Shown here piece by piece: positions 18,002 through 26,143 of a stretch of DNA of 34,951 nucleotides. Source of the stretch: an uncultured Nitrospiraceae bacterium (lineage in GTDB: Bacteria > Nitrospirota > Thermodesulfovibrionia > Thermodesulfovibrionales > Thermodesulfovibrionaceae); assembly GCA_937139565.1 (NCBI GenBank), contig CAKZQH010000044.1:1-34951 (forward strand), written 5' to 3'. The position numbers were made by a program, and so were the translations under genes. Each line of letters opens with the position of its first letter. Position 1 is the stretch's first letter. The notes below the pieces were generated by a model, which was given only the letters and a program-made list of their open reading frames with translations, made no database searches and had not been told where the DNA came from.

Positions 18002-19087
18002 TCACCTCAGTTTTAAAGTTAAAAGACTTAAAAGCGCAAGGATAATGCCTATTATCCAAAATCTTACAATAACTTTTGGTTCAGGCCACTTTTTCAATTC
18101 AAAATGATGATGAAGAGGCGCCATTCGGAAAATCCTTTTACCACCAGAAATTTTAAAATAGGCTACCTGAAGCATTACAGAAAGTGCCTCAACCACAAAG
18201 ATACCACCCACAAGTGCAAGAACTATTTCATGCTTTGTTATAACTGCAAGACTTCCTAAAGCACCACCTAAGCTTAAAGACCCCACATCTCCCATGAAAA
18301 CTTCGGCAGGATAAGCATTATACCACAAAAATCCAAGACATGCTCCTAGCATTGCTCCACAAAAAACGGCAAGCTCACTCGTTCCAGGAATATATAAAAC
18401 ATAAAGATATTTGGCAAATACAGCATGTCCTGAAATATAAAGCAGAACCGCATTCGCAATTGATGCTATACCAACAAGACCTGCAGCCAATCCATCCATT
18501 CCGTCTGTCAGATTCACTGCATTCGATGAACCAACAATAACAAAAATGGCAAAGGGAAGATAAAAAATTCCCAAATCAATAAGCCACTGTTTAAAAAAAG
18601 GTATACTTAGAACTGTAGTATAGGGATCCTTCGGATTAAAATAGAGAAATAGAGTAACTGCTGTGGCTAAAATAAATTGAGCGATTAATTTATATCTACC
18701 AGGAAGTCCTTTATAATTACGCCTTGATATTTTAAGATAATCATCAATAAACCCTATTAGTCCGAAGCCAAGAAAACTCAATATCATAATCCACATGTAA
18801 TGGTTACGTAGATTTCCCCATAACAACACAGAAATTAAAACTGAACCAATAATAATAATTCCTCCCATAGTGGGAGTCCCTTCTTTTTTAAGATGACTCT
18901 TTGGACCATCATCCCTAATGTGTTGGGTTAAACTCATACCTTTCAGCCACCTTATACACGCAGGAGCAATAAGAAAGGTAAAAAAGAAAGAAGTAACTAT
19001 GGCAAGTAAGGTTCTAAATGTAATGTATCGAAAGACATTTAAAAAAGAAAATTGATCACTCAAGCTGTAGAATATTTCGTAAATCAT
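18002..19087 (-). CDS. mraY: Phospho-N-acetylmuramoyl-pentapeptide-transferase MraY
   Basis: This integral membrane enzyme transfers phospho-MurNAc-pentapeptide to undecaprenyl phosphate to make lipid I. The 361-residue protein has about ten membrane segments. It shows KEGTPTMGGI, the aspartate motif FIDDYLK, NLTDGMDGLAAG, EVFMGDVGSLSLGG, and the histidine motif MAPLHHHFE, all as expected for the family. The ATG has GGAG immediately upstream and lies 4 bp after the murF stop. Confidence 0.98.
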   Translation of the reverse strand: MIYEIFYSLSDQFSFLNVFRYITFRTLLAIVTSFFFTFLIAPACIRWLKGMSLTQHIRDDGPKSHLKKEGTPTMGGIIIIGSVLISVLLWGNLRNHYMWIMILSFLGFGLIGFIDDYLKISRRNYKGLPGRYKLIAQFILATAVTLFLYFNPKDPYTTVLSIPFFKQWLIDLGIFYLPFAIFVIVGSSNAVNLTDGMDGLAAGLVGIASIANAVLLYISGHAVFAKYLYVLYIPGTSELAVFCGAMLGACLGFLWYNAYPAEVFMGDVGSLSLGGALGSLAVITKHEIVLALVGGIFVVEALSVMLQVAYFKISGGKRIFRMAPLHHHFELKKWPEPKVIVRFWIIGIILALLSLLTLKLR

Positions 19088-19091
19088 CTCC

Positions 19092-20423
19092 TCATCCTTC
19101 TCCTAAAATATCTATAATCTTTTCCATCTTCATTGACCTTGAACCCTTAATTAAGACAACCTCATTACCCTTTAAATTCTTCTTAAGAAACTCTCCTGCT
19201 TGACAGGCATCATCAAATACAGGACCACTCACATATCTTAAAGCATTTTTAATAAACTTTCCCACCCCAATAAAGCATTCTATCCCCAATTCTTTAAGCA
19301 ATTTACCTAATTCTTCATGGGCATTTTCAGAATATGGGCCAAGTTCCAACATATCTCCTAATACAGCAACAGCAACCCTATTTTTTTTCCTTCTTGCAAG
19401 TTCACTAATAGCTGCTCGCATTGATGAAGGATTAGCATTATAGGCATCGAATAATATTTCTGCATCCCTAATTCGTAATATTTCGCCACGCATCTTGACA
19501 GGAGTAAAAGATTCCAGAGATTGCCTTATCTCCTCCGGAGAAACATCCAGATTCAAAGCTGCAGCTAAAGCAGCCATTGAATTATAAACATTGTGCATTC
19601 CAACAAGAGGACTTCTTACATTGAATCTTGCATTTTTTGAATTAACTGAAAAAGTCACCCCATCATCGCTAAATTCTATATTTTCAGCTCTAAAGTCACA
19701 ATCTCTTCCGCAGCCAAAAGTAATAACACGACCTTTCCAGCCTTTAAGGCCTTCCATAAGGAATTTATCATCTCCATTTACAATAACTGTGCTTACATAA
19801 GGAAGTATTTCGAGCTCTCCCTCTCTTACTCCCTCCAGAGAACCAAATCCTTCTATATGTTCATATCCTATGTTTGTTATTATCGCCCAATTTGGAAAAA
19901 CAATATCGCATAATTCTTTAATATCTCCCTTTCTGTTTGTACCAAGTTCAAGAATCATTATTTCGGTATCTTTTTTAATTTTACTTACACAAAGGGGAAC
20001 ACCAATAGCATTATTTAGGTTTCCCTCTGTTTTTAAAACTCTATACTTTTTTGAGAGAAAAGTAGAGAGTAATTCTTTTGTAGTGGTCTTTCCATTACTT
20101 CCTATTACTGCAATTACCTTTCCACTAAATCTTCCTCTTAAGAGTTTGGCTAATGACTGAAGTGCTAATAGAGTGTCTTTAACTTTTATTACAGTTTTCC
20201 CTGAAAAATCTATGTTTAACTCCTTTGAAATTACCGCACCTGAGGCTATAGTGAGTGCTTCTTTTACAAAATCATGACCATCTCTCCTTGTGCCTTTTAA
20301 AGGAAAAAAAATATCTCCTTTACCTATTGTTCTTGTGTCAATAGAAGCACTAACAAACGTCTCTTCACCTTTGGATAGAATTTCCGATTCTGTCGACTCA
20401 ACTATGTCTGCAAGAGTAAACAT
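19092..20423 (-). CDS. murF: UDP-MurNAc-tripeptide--D-alanyl-D-alanine ligase MurF
   Basis: This Mur ligase adds the D-Ala-D-Ala dipeptide made by Ddl. The 443-residue protein has the N-terminal substrate domain (ASIDTRTIGKGDIFFPLKG), the ATP loop GSNGKTTTKE (residues 108-117), and the C-terminal segment FDAYNANPSSM typical of MurF. It is separated from murE by 3 bp. Confidence 0.97.
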   Translation of the reverse strand: MFTLADIVESTESEILSKGEETFVSASIDTRTIGKGDIFFPLKGTRRDGHDFVKEALTIASGAVISKELNIDFSGKTVIKVKDTLLALQSLAKLLRGRFSGKVIAVIGSNGKTTTKELLSTFLSKKYRVLKTEGNLNNAIGVPLCVSKIKKDTEIMILELGTNRKGDIKELCDIVFPNWAIITNIGYEHIEGFGSLEGVREGELEILPYVSTVIVNGDDKFLMEGLKGWKGRVITFGCGRDCDFRAENIEFSDDGVTFSVNSKNARFNVRSPLVGMHNVYNSMAALAAALNLDVSPEEIRQSLESFTPVKMRGEILRIRDAEILFDAYNANPSSMRAAISELARRKKNRVAVAVLGDMLELGPYSENAHEELGKLLKELGIECFIGVGKFIKNALRYVSGPVFDDACQAGEFLKKNLKGNEVVLIKGSRSMKMEKIIDILGEG

Positions 20424-20426
20424 ATT

Positions 20427-21905
20427 CTATTTTTTCATCTCCTTTAGCATATTTCTTATCGCCTCTCTATCGCTAAAAGGAATTCTTTTACCTTCAATTT
20501 CCTGATAATCTTCATGTCCTTTTCCAGCCACAATGAAAATGTCTCCCTTTTCACAAATGGTCAAACCAACTTTCAAAGCTTCCTTTCTGTCGGGAACTAC
20601 TATATAATTATCCTTTGAAATTCCATCCTCTATATCTCTAATAATATCTCTGGGATTTTCCCACCTTGGATTATCAGAAGTAAGAATCACATAGTCGCTT
20701 AAATCTGTGGCTATTTTACCCATTTGAGGTCTTTTACCTCTGTCTCGGTTTCCACCACAGCCAAAAAGGGTTATAATTCGTCCGGTCTTATGAATTTTTT
20801 CCCTCAATCTGTTAACACTTCCAAGCAATCTTTCAAGAGCATCTGGAGTGTGAGCATAATCTACGAATACAAAAAAGTCCTGTCCTTCGTTAATATTCTC
20901 AAACCTTCCCTCTGGAGCTTTTACACTTAAAAGAGCTTCCTTTATAGTATCCACAGGTATGTGTAAGGCTAAACAAACACCTATTGCACTAAGTGTATTG
21001 TAAATATTAGGTATTCCAATAAGAGGTGTTTTAAAGAAATACTTTTCTCCACTTATTGAAATGTTTAAATCTGTTCCGTCAAATCCTAATCTATAATCGT
21101 TGACATAAATATCTGCTTCACTGTTTTCAACTCCATAGCAAATCTTCTTTTTTTCTAAAGAATTAGCTAATCTTTTTCCGTAGGCATCATCTATGTTGAT
21201 AACTGCGATACCCTCTTCCTTCAAAAGTTCCTTGAAAAGCCTGCATTTAGACTGAAAGTAGTCCTCCATATCTCGATGAAAATCCAGATGATCGCGAGAG
21301 AGATTTGTAAAAACAGCTACTTCAAACTGGGTGTAATCAACTCGCTTTAAGGAAAGAGCATGAGAAGATACCTCTGCAACCACATACTCTACCTCTTTAT
21401 CAAGCATTTCTTTTAAAAGTTTCTGGAATTGTAAAGACTCTGGAGTTGTATGAGGTGCTTTTATCTCCTCAGCGTCTATAAGATATCTTATTGTTCCCAC
21501 AACTCCTGTTTTCTTGCCCAATTTTTTAAGAACATGTCTTATTAAATAAGAAGTGGTTGTTTTTCCATTAGTACCTGTAATTCCAATTAAATGCATTTTC
21601 TTTGATGGATTTCCATAAAAAATACTTGAAAACCAAGCAAGGGCATCTCTTGAATCATCAACTCCTATCCATGTAATTTGAGGATCATTTTTAGGACTGT
21701 AGTATTTTTTCTCATACACTATGCTAACTGCACCTTTCGAGATAGCTTCTTCAATAAAATTATGACCATCACTACTCTGCCCTTTTATAGCTACAAAAAG
21801 ACTTCCTCTTTCAATTTCTTTTGAATTATATGAGATAGAACTAATCTCTTTATTATGATTTCCCTTTACCTCAAAATCTTCTCTTAAAAGATCATAGAGA
21901 ATCAT
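20427..21905 (-). CDS. murE: UDP-MurNAc-L-Ala-D-Glu:meso-diaminopimelate ligase MurE
   Basis: This Mur ligase adds the third stem residue. The 492-residue protein has the ATP loop GITGTNGKTTT (108-118), lysine 220 (QSKCR) at the expected carbamylated position, and FVDYAHTPDAL. The substrate motif DNPR is at 411-414, which in this family marks meso-diaminopimelate rather than lysine. The wall is therefore predicted to be of meso-DAP type. It overlaps ftsI by 4 bp (ATGA). Confidence 0.97.
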   Translation of the reverse strand: MILYDLLREDFEVKGNHNKEISSISYNSKEIERGSLFVAIKGQSSDGHNFIEEAISKGAVSIVYEKKYYSPKNDPQITWIGVDDSRDALAWFSSIFYGNPSKKMHLIGITGTNGKTTTSYLIRHVLKKLGKKTGVVGTIRYLIDAEEIKAPHTTPESLQFQKLLKEMLDKEVEYVVAEVSSHALSLKRVDYTQFEVAVFTNLSRDHLDFHRDMEDYFQSKCRLFKELLKEEGIAVINIDDAYGKRLANSLEKKKICYGVENSEADIYVNDYRLGFDGTDLNISISGEKYFFKTPLIGIPNIYNTLSAIGVCLALHIPVDTIKEALLSVKAPEGRFENINEGQDFFVFVDYAHTPDALERLLGSVNRLREKIHKTGRIITLFGCGGNRDRGKRPQMGKIATDLSDYVILTSDNPRWENPRDIIRDIEDGISKDNYIVVPDRKEALKVGLTICEKGDIFIVAGKGHEDYQEIEGKRIPFSDREAIRNMLKEMKK

Positions 21906-23629
21906 CTTACCGAAACCGCCTTTTTACTTTTTTCATAATAATCCATAACTACAAGTCCCTTTTCTTTTGCATCATCCCTCGGTACTTGAAGATAGGAAAG
22001 TGCTTCATTAGAAATCTCTTTAAAGACAGGAGCAGCCACTACGCCTCCGTAGTGAGCTCCTTTTGGATCGTGAATCACCACAATAAGAGCAATTCGAGGA
22101 TTATCTGCTGGAATAAATCCTACAAAAGAGCTTACAAATTTATCCTTCGAATAAGTTTTTGTCTTTGGATCGTATTTTTGAGCTGTTCCTGTTTTTCCAG
22201 CAACATAATTACCATCAAGTTTTGCTGTAGTTGCAGTTCCTCCTTCTTCAGTTACTTTTTTTAGAATATCACTCACTGTTTTTGCTGTTTTTTCAGATAA
22301 TATTCTTTCTCTCTGAACATAGGATTTATATAAAATATCTCCCTTTGAAGAACGTATTTCAGAAACAATAAAAGGCTTTACAAGGTAACCTCCATTTGCA
22401 ATAGCTGAATAGGCTCTTAAAATTTGAAGTGCCGTTACCCCAACTTCCTGGCCTATAGGAATAGCTCCAATTGATGTACCTGACCACCTCTGGGGTGGTT
22501 TAACATATCCAGCGATTTCTCCTGGCAAATCTATCCCTGTTTTTTCACCAAAACCAAATTTTTTTATATAATTATAAAGTTTTTCCTTTCCAAGCATCAT
22601 AGCCACTTTTATCGTTCCTACATTTGATGACTTTTGAATTACCTCTTCAAAAGTCAGAACACCATGTTTATGGGCATCTTTAATTTTTTTACCCCAAACC
22701 TCTATATAACCCTGAGAACAATCAAATTTTGTATTGGGTGTAACAATTGCTTCTTCTAAAGCTGCTGTGGCTGCAACAATTTTAAAGGTTGAGCCTGGCT
22801 CATATAGGTCTGTGATAGCCCGATTTCTTATTATAGCAAGATTTTTTATAGATTTTAAATTGTTGGGATCATAGGTGGGTCTATTTGCTAATGCAAGGAT
22901 TTCTCCTGTAAAGGGATCCATCATAATTGCTGTTGCTGAAGATGCCTGCCATTTCTTCATGGCATTATCTAAATGCTTTTCTACAATATACTGCAATCCT
23001 TCATCGAGGGTCAAAAATAAATCGTTACCCTTTGTCTCATTTAAGTTTCCATCGGAAAGTTTTTTACCTCTTGCATCTCTTAAAACAATCTTAGAAGCTT
23101 TTTCTGACTTAAGATAATTATCGTATTGTCTTTCAAGCCCTTCAATTCCAACTTCATCTATGTTCACAAAGCCTAAAATATGGGATGCAAGAAATCCCTT
23201 AGGATAATACCTTGCACCTTCAGTAATAAACCCTATTCCTTCAATTTTTAAAGATTTAATTTGCTCGCTTAATCGGGGGTCAATTTTTCTTTCTATCCAT
23301 AGAAATCTTCTATTTTTATCTGAAAGTTGTTCAATTAATTGGGAATCAACTTTTACATACTTTTTAAGGTACTCCACTGATGAGGAGGACTTTAAAAGAT
23401 AGGGATCAACATATAGGGATTCTTTTTCAAGGGAAATGGCAAGCTCTCTTCCTTTTCTGTCATATATATTACCTCGCTTAGGTGTTATCTCCTCCTTAGT
23501 AATCTGTTGAATCTTTGCTCGAGAAAAATAAGCTTCATGCTCGACAAACATTACTAAAATAAGGCGAAAAATAACAATAAGAAAGCCTATAGAGAGAATA
23601 ACTCGAAGAAACAAAAGTCTTTTATGCAT
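21902..23629 (-). CDS. ftsI: Septal transpeptidase FtsI (PBP3)
   Basis: This class B penicillin-binding protein cross-links septal peptidoglycan with FtsW. The 575-residue protein has a membrane helix at about 8-28, the dimerisation domain with RGNIYDRKGRELA, and a transpeptidase domain. Catalytic motifs are STFK (280-283), SSN (334-336) and KTGT (479-482). No PASTA repeats are present, as in the shorter Gram-negative-type members. The start lies 3 bp after ftsL with no evident Shine-Dalgarno sequence, so translation is probably coupled to ftsL. Confidence 0.97.
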   Translation of the reverse strand: MHKRLLFLRVILSIGFLIVIFRLILVMFVEHEAYFSRAKIQQITKEEITPKRGNIYDRKGRELAISLEKESLYVDPYLLKSSSSVEYLKKYVKVDSQLIEQLSDKNRRFLWIERKIDPRLSEQIKSLKIEGIGFITEGARYYPKGFLASHILGFVNIDEVGIEGLERQYDNYLKSEKASKIVLRDARGKKLSDGNLNETKGNDLFLTLDEGLQYIVEKHLDNAMKKWQASSATAIMMDPFTGEILALANRPTYDPNNLKSIKNLAIIRNRAITDLYEPGSTFKIVAATAALEEAIVTPNTKFDCSQGYIEVWGKKIKDAHKHGVLTFEEVIQKSSNVGTIKVAMMLGKEKLYNYIKKFGFGEKTGIDLPGEIAGYVKPPQRWSGTSIGAIPIGQEVGVTALQILRAYSAIANGGYLVKPFIVSEIRSSKGDILYKSYVQRERILSEKTAKTVSDILKKVTEEGGTATTAKLDGNYVAGKTGTAQKYDPKTKTYSKDKFVSSFVGFIPADNPRIALIVVIHDPKGAHYGGVVAAPVFKEISNEALSYLQVPRDDAKEKGLVVMDYYEKSKKAVSVR

Positions 23630-23632
23630 TTT

Positions 23633-23959
23633 TTAATTTGTCTTTTTAAAACTAACTGTCTTAACTAAAAAATCTGGTCGCCCGCTTATATAAATAACCT
23701 TATTTCTGTCTGGAAACACCATTACAGTATTGTTATTATCAATTCTCGCAATTGAAGTCAAAGAGGCTTTTTCTGCAAGAAGCAACTTCTGTTCTTTTAA
23801 CATCTCCTTTTTTTTCTCCTCAAGAGTGCTTAATCGATATTCCACAGCTATAACGTTTGATCTTATCCATAAAATAGAAAATATGGATATTAAGAAAAAA
23901 ACAATTATCCAAATCTGAATTATAGGAAAACTTTTACTAAAAAAATGTATTCTACTCAT
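23633..23959 (-). CDS. ftsL: Cell division protein FtsL
   Basis: This small bitopic divisome protein would form a complex with FtsQ and FtsB. It has 108 residues: a short cytoplasmic tail, a membrane helix at about 13-33, and a periplasmic coiled coil at about 36-68 ([20 protein letters not shown]). FtsL sequences are poorly conserved, so the call rests on size, topology, and position between rsmH and ftsI. It overlaps rsmH by 4 bp, and GGAGGAG precedes the start. Confidence 0.88.
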   Translation of the reverse strand: MSRIHFFSKSFPIIQIWIIVFFLISIFSILWIRSNVIAVEYRLSTLEEKKKEMLKEQKLLLAEKASLTSIARIDNNNTVMVFPDRNKVIYISGRPDFLVKTVSFKKTN

Positions 23960-24852
23960 TTTTTCTCTCCTCCCCTCAGTCTTGCACTTCTTGCTGATGG
24001 ATTTTTAGTTACTTCATCAAGCGATGGAAGTAGAGGTTTTTTAGTAAGAACTTCCAGCATTCCTTTTTTTTCCTCTTCCTTGAAAAAATTTTTTACAACT
24101 CTATCCTCACCTGAATGATAAGAAATAACACATATCCGAGCACCAATTTTCATTAAATTGAGAGCCTGCCTCAACGCCTCTCTTAGTTCTTCAATTTCTC
24201 TGTTTACTTCCATTCTTATTGCTTGAAAAACTTGAGTAGCAGGGTGAGTTTTACCTCTTCTTGGAATAATTCTTCTTACTAAATCAGCAAGCTCTTTACA
24301 GGTGGATATTTCTTTTTTTTGTCTCTGTCTCACTATCTCTCTCGCAATCTTTCTTGCAAAGGGTTCATCTCCATAGTCTCTGAAAATTTCTGCTAACCTA
24401 TTCTCAGGATATCTGTTGACCACATCCCAAGCTGTTAATTCAGTGCTTTGGTCCATTCTCATGTCAAGCTTTTTTTCAGAAAAGAAACTAAAACCTCTTG
24501 ATAAATCTTTAAGTTGAAGCATTGAAACACCAAGATCAAATACAATCCCGTCAATTTCTTTAATACCCATTTCAGATAAAATTTCCTGAAGCTCTGAAAA
24601 CTTGCCCTTTTTCAAAACTACCCTGTTGTCTTTTAGAACCTCTCTCGCACATTCGATTGCTTCGTAATCTCTGTCTAAACCTATAACTCTTCCCTGAGCA
24701 CCAATTCTTTTAAGAACTTCAGCTGAATGGCCACCACATCCTACTGTAGCATCAACATAAATACCGTCTTCTTTAAGATTGAGAAGATTAATAATCTCCT
24801 CAACCATCACTGGTATATGAATTTTTTTATAATCCGTATGTTGTAAGGGCAT
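23956..24852 (-). CDS. rsmH: 16S rRNA (cytosine(1402)-N4)-methyltransferase RsmH
   Basis: This SAM-dependent enzyme (formerly MraW) methylates C1402 in the ribosomal P site. The 298-residue protein has HIPVMVEEI near the N-terminus, the SAM-binding motif [10 protein letters not shown] (34-43), [15 protein letters not shown], and the C-terminal ARSARLR segment ([11 protein letters not shown]). The ATG at 24852 lies inside the end of mraZ (26-bp overlap), with AGAGG at good spacing. Confidence 0.97.
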   Translation of the reverse strand: MPLQHTDYKKIHIPVMVEEIINLLNLKEDGIYVDATVGCGGHSAEVLKRIGAQGRVIGLDRDYEAIECAREVLKDNRVVLKKGKFSELQEILSEMGIKEIDGIVFDLGVSMLQLKDLSRGFSFFSEKKLDMRMDQSTELTAWDVVNRYPENRLAEIFRDYGDEPFARKIAREIVRQRQKKEISTCKELADLVRRIIPRRGKTHPATQVFQAIRMEVNREIEELREALRQALNLMKIGARICVISYHSGEDRVVKNFFKEEEKKGMLEVLTKKPLLPSLDEVTKNPSARSARLRGGEKK

Positions 24853-25282
24853 TCTGTATCCTCTTTATATCTACTTTCGATGGATCTGTAATGTTGTTCC
24901 ATGTTTCTTTATCCCACATTTCAATCCTGTCAATCTGCCCCACAATAACAACCTCTGAACTAATACCTGCATCCTGCCTTTGTTCATATGGGATAAGAAT
25001 TCTTCCCTGCTTATCGAGTTCACATGGAACTGCAGAAGCTATAACTCTTCTTAAAAAAAACATCACTGCCTCATCAGATTTAGGAAGCTGTCTCATTTTT
25101 TCTTCCAATTTGAGCCATTCTTCAAGAGGATATAGATGTAAAGCCCTATCAAACGGCGCATTGGTAAGATAAAGTTTGCCTGAGGAATATTTATTTGCCA
25201 GAACTTCCCTCAAGGGAGCTGGCATCATTACTCTTCCCTTTTGGTCTAAATTATGGTAATATTTTCCTATAAAAGATATCAT
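24827..25282 (-). CDS. mraZ: Transcriptional regulator MraZ
   Basis: This AbrB-fold DNA-binding protein represses the dcw operon in the bacteria where it has been studied. It has 151 residues from the chosen ATG. Two SpoVT-AbrB-type repeats are visible: [16 protein letters not shown] near residue 10 and [10 protein letters not shown] in the second half. The longer frame, opening with TTG at 25312, is rejected, because those ten extra codons translate the GTGG operator repeats and the family begins at [13 protein letters not shown]. It is the first gene of the cluster. Confidence 0.96.
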   Translation of the reverse strand: MISFIGKYYHNLDQKGRVMMPAPLREVLANKYSSGKLYLTNAPFDRALHLYPLEEWLKLEEKMRQLPKSDEAVMFFLRRVIASAVPCELDKQGRILIPYEQRQDAGISSEVVIVGQIDRIEMWDKETWNNITDPSKVDIKRIQNALTTYGL

Positions 25283-25285
25283 ATT

Positions 25286-25309
25286 CCACTTTCTACCACT
25301 ATTTACCAC
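25286..25309 (-). promoter_or_regulatory. MraZ operator: three GTGG boxes at 10-bp spacing
   Basis: On the minus strand GTGG occurs at 25309-25306, 25299-25296 and 25289-25286, exactly one helical turn apart (RGTGG with 5-bp spacers). This matches the known architecture of MraZ boxes (short TGGG- or GTGG-containing direct repeats with 10-bp period upstream of mraZ). The boxes lie just downstream of the -10 hexamer and run into the ribosome-binding area of mraZ, which fits autorepression. Confidence 0.85.
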
Positions 25310-25311
25310 CA

Positions 25312-25341
25312 ATAATATATCTATATTAAAAAAAAAGTCAA
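25312..25341 (-). promoter_or_regulatory. Promoter of the dcw operon
   Basis: On the minus strand TTGACT (25341-25336) and TATATT (25319-25314) are separated by 16 bp; TATTAT at 18 bp is an alternative -10. The predicted start near 25307 gives a leader of about 25 nt covering the MraZ boxes. The -35 hexamer lies 5 bp from the edge of the 41-bp repeat that begins at 25347. Confidence 0.8.
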
Positions 25342-25346
25342 GAGGT

Positions 25347-25485
25347 CGCCTTTCCTCAAAAATAATTTCTTTGAAAAAGGATTGTTTTCACACAATAAAC
25401 AAAAAGCTACCATCTTGTAAAACCTTCCAATCCGACATCTAAATTCATCTCTTCGGAGGTTATCAAGATGGTTATCATCAATCTT
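25347..25485. repeat. Mobile-element-like end, copy A (truncated)
   Basis: Positions 25347-25387 match 33277-33317 at 40 of 41 bases in the same orientation. Weaker similarity continues through a shared hairpin: ACCATCTTG (25409-25417) pairs with CAAGATGGT (25464-25472), enclosing AACCT/AGGTT pairing, GGAGG (25455-25459) and ATG (25468). Beyond about 25485 the copy is cut off and joins the IS3-type orfA remnant. I interpret it as the truncated end of an insertion sequence; the family is not recognised. Confidence 0.6.
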
Positions 25486-25491
25486 ATAGAC

Positions 25492-25668
25492 TTCAAGCCT
25501 TTTGGCTTCGGTAGAGGACATACCTTTGAATTTATGTCTCCACCTGTCAAAGATGCTTTTAGAGATGGAGTACTTACGACATATCTTAAGCTTATGAGTT
25601 ACGTTGGAGTATTCGGATTCAGCGAGGATCTGTGCGATTTTCTCATCAGAATACCGTGATCCTTTCAT
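25492..25668 (-). pseudogene. IS3-family transposase OrfA, 3'-truncated remnant
   Basis: The ATG at 25668 has a strong GGGAGGTGA ribosome site and opens MKGSRYSDEKIAQILAE, the classic helix-turn-helix start of IS3-type OrfA proteins. Homology continues through YSISKSIFDRWRHKFKGMSS to EAKRLE (59 residues). It then stops where OrfA should continue into its leucine-rich coiled coil. The frame reads on into the copy A repeat without meaning. No orfB is present, so this is a dead fragment marking past transposition. Confidence 0.75.
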
Positions 25669-26143
25669 TACGCTCACCTCCCATGTAGTTGAAACACATG
25701 GATGGATATTTTCGGATTTCCATGTTCCCAAAGTTAGGATTAGACCAATATGCACTTAGAACAGCTCTTTTTGCTACTGTGCCCGTTACCAGACACTGAC
25801 TGAAATGGAATTTGTTCTCTTAATTTCCACTTACGCAATAAGCACAGCTTTAACCAAAGGCCTCGAAAAATTTTGTTTTGGTGATTAATTCGGGTATGAG
25901 GAATCTTAATTTGAACTCGTGCTTAATTCACCTACATCGTAAAAGACTAGCTTAATTGAGAGATTCTCACACATACATCACTAATCTTAGTGTTTTGTTA
26001 TTTCCGCACTTTTTTCGGAGGGCGGTCTTATCAGCAATGAGGGGAAAATTATAAATTGATTATTTTCAGGGAAATATGGAGATTGACATACTTTTTTTCG
26101 ATGTGATATTCATAAATGAATGTAATGTTTTGGAGGAATAAGA
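25669..26143. other. Intergenic stretch upstream of the secreted protein gene
   Basis: About 475 bp with no supported gene. A 7-bp inverted repeat (ACATGGA/TCCATGT around 25695-25725) may belong to the lost IS3-type end. A TTGACA near 26084-26089 could be a -35 for the next gene, but I find no good -10 at normal distance. Confidence 0.4.

Noticed and set aside
25283-25312. Longer mraZ start (TTG at 25312)
   Set aside because: The ten extra codons are the GTGG operator repeats, and family members begin at the ATG at 25282.
25468-25659. 63-codon + strand frame beginning at the GGAGG/ATG of copy A
   Set aside because: Only the first codons belong to the repeat; the rest is antisense to the IS3-type orfA remnant, so it is a chance fusion.
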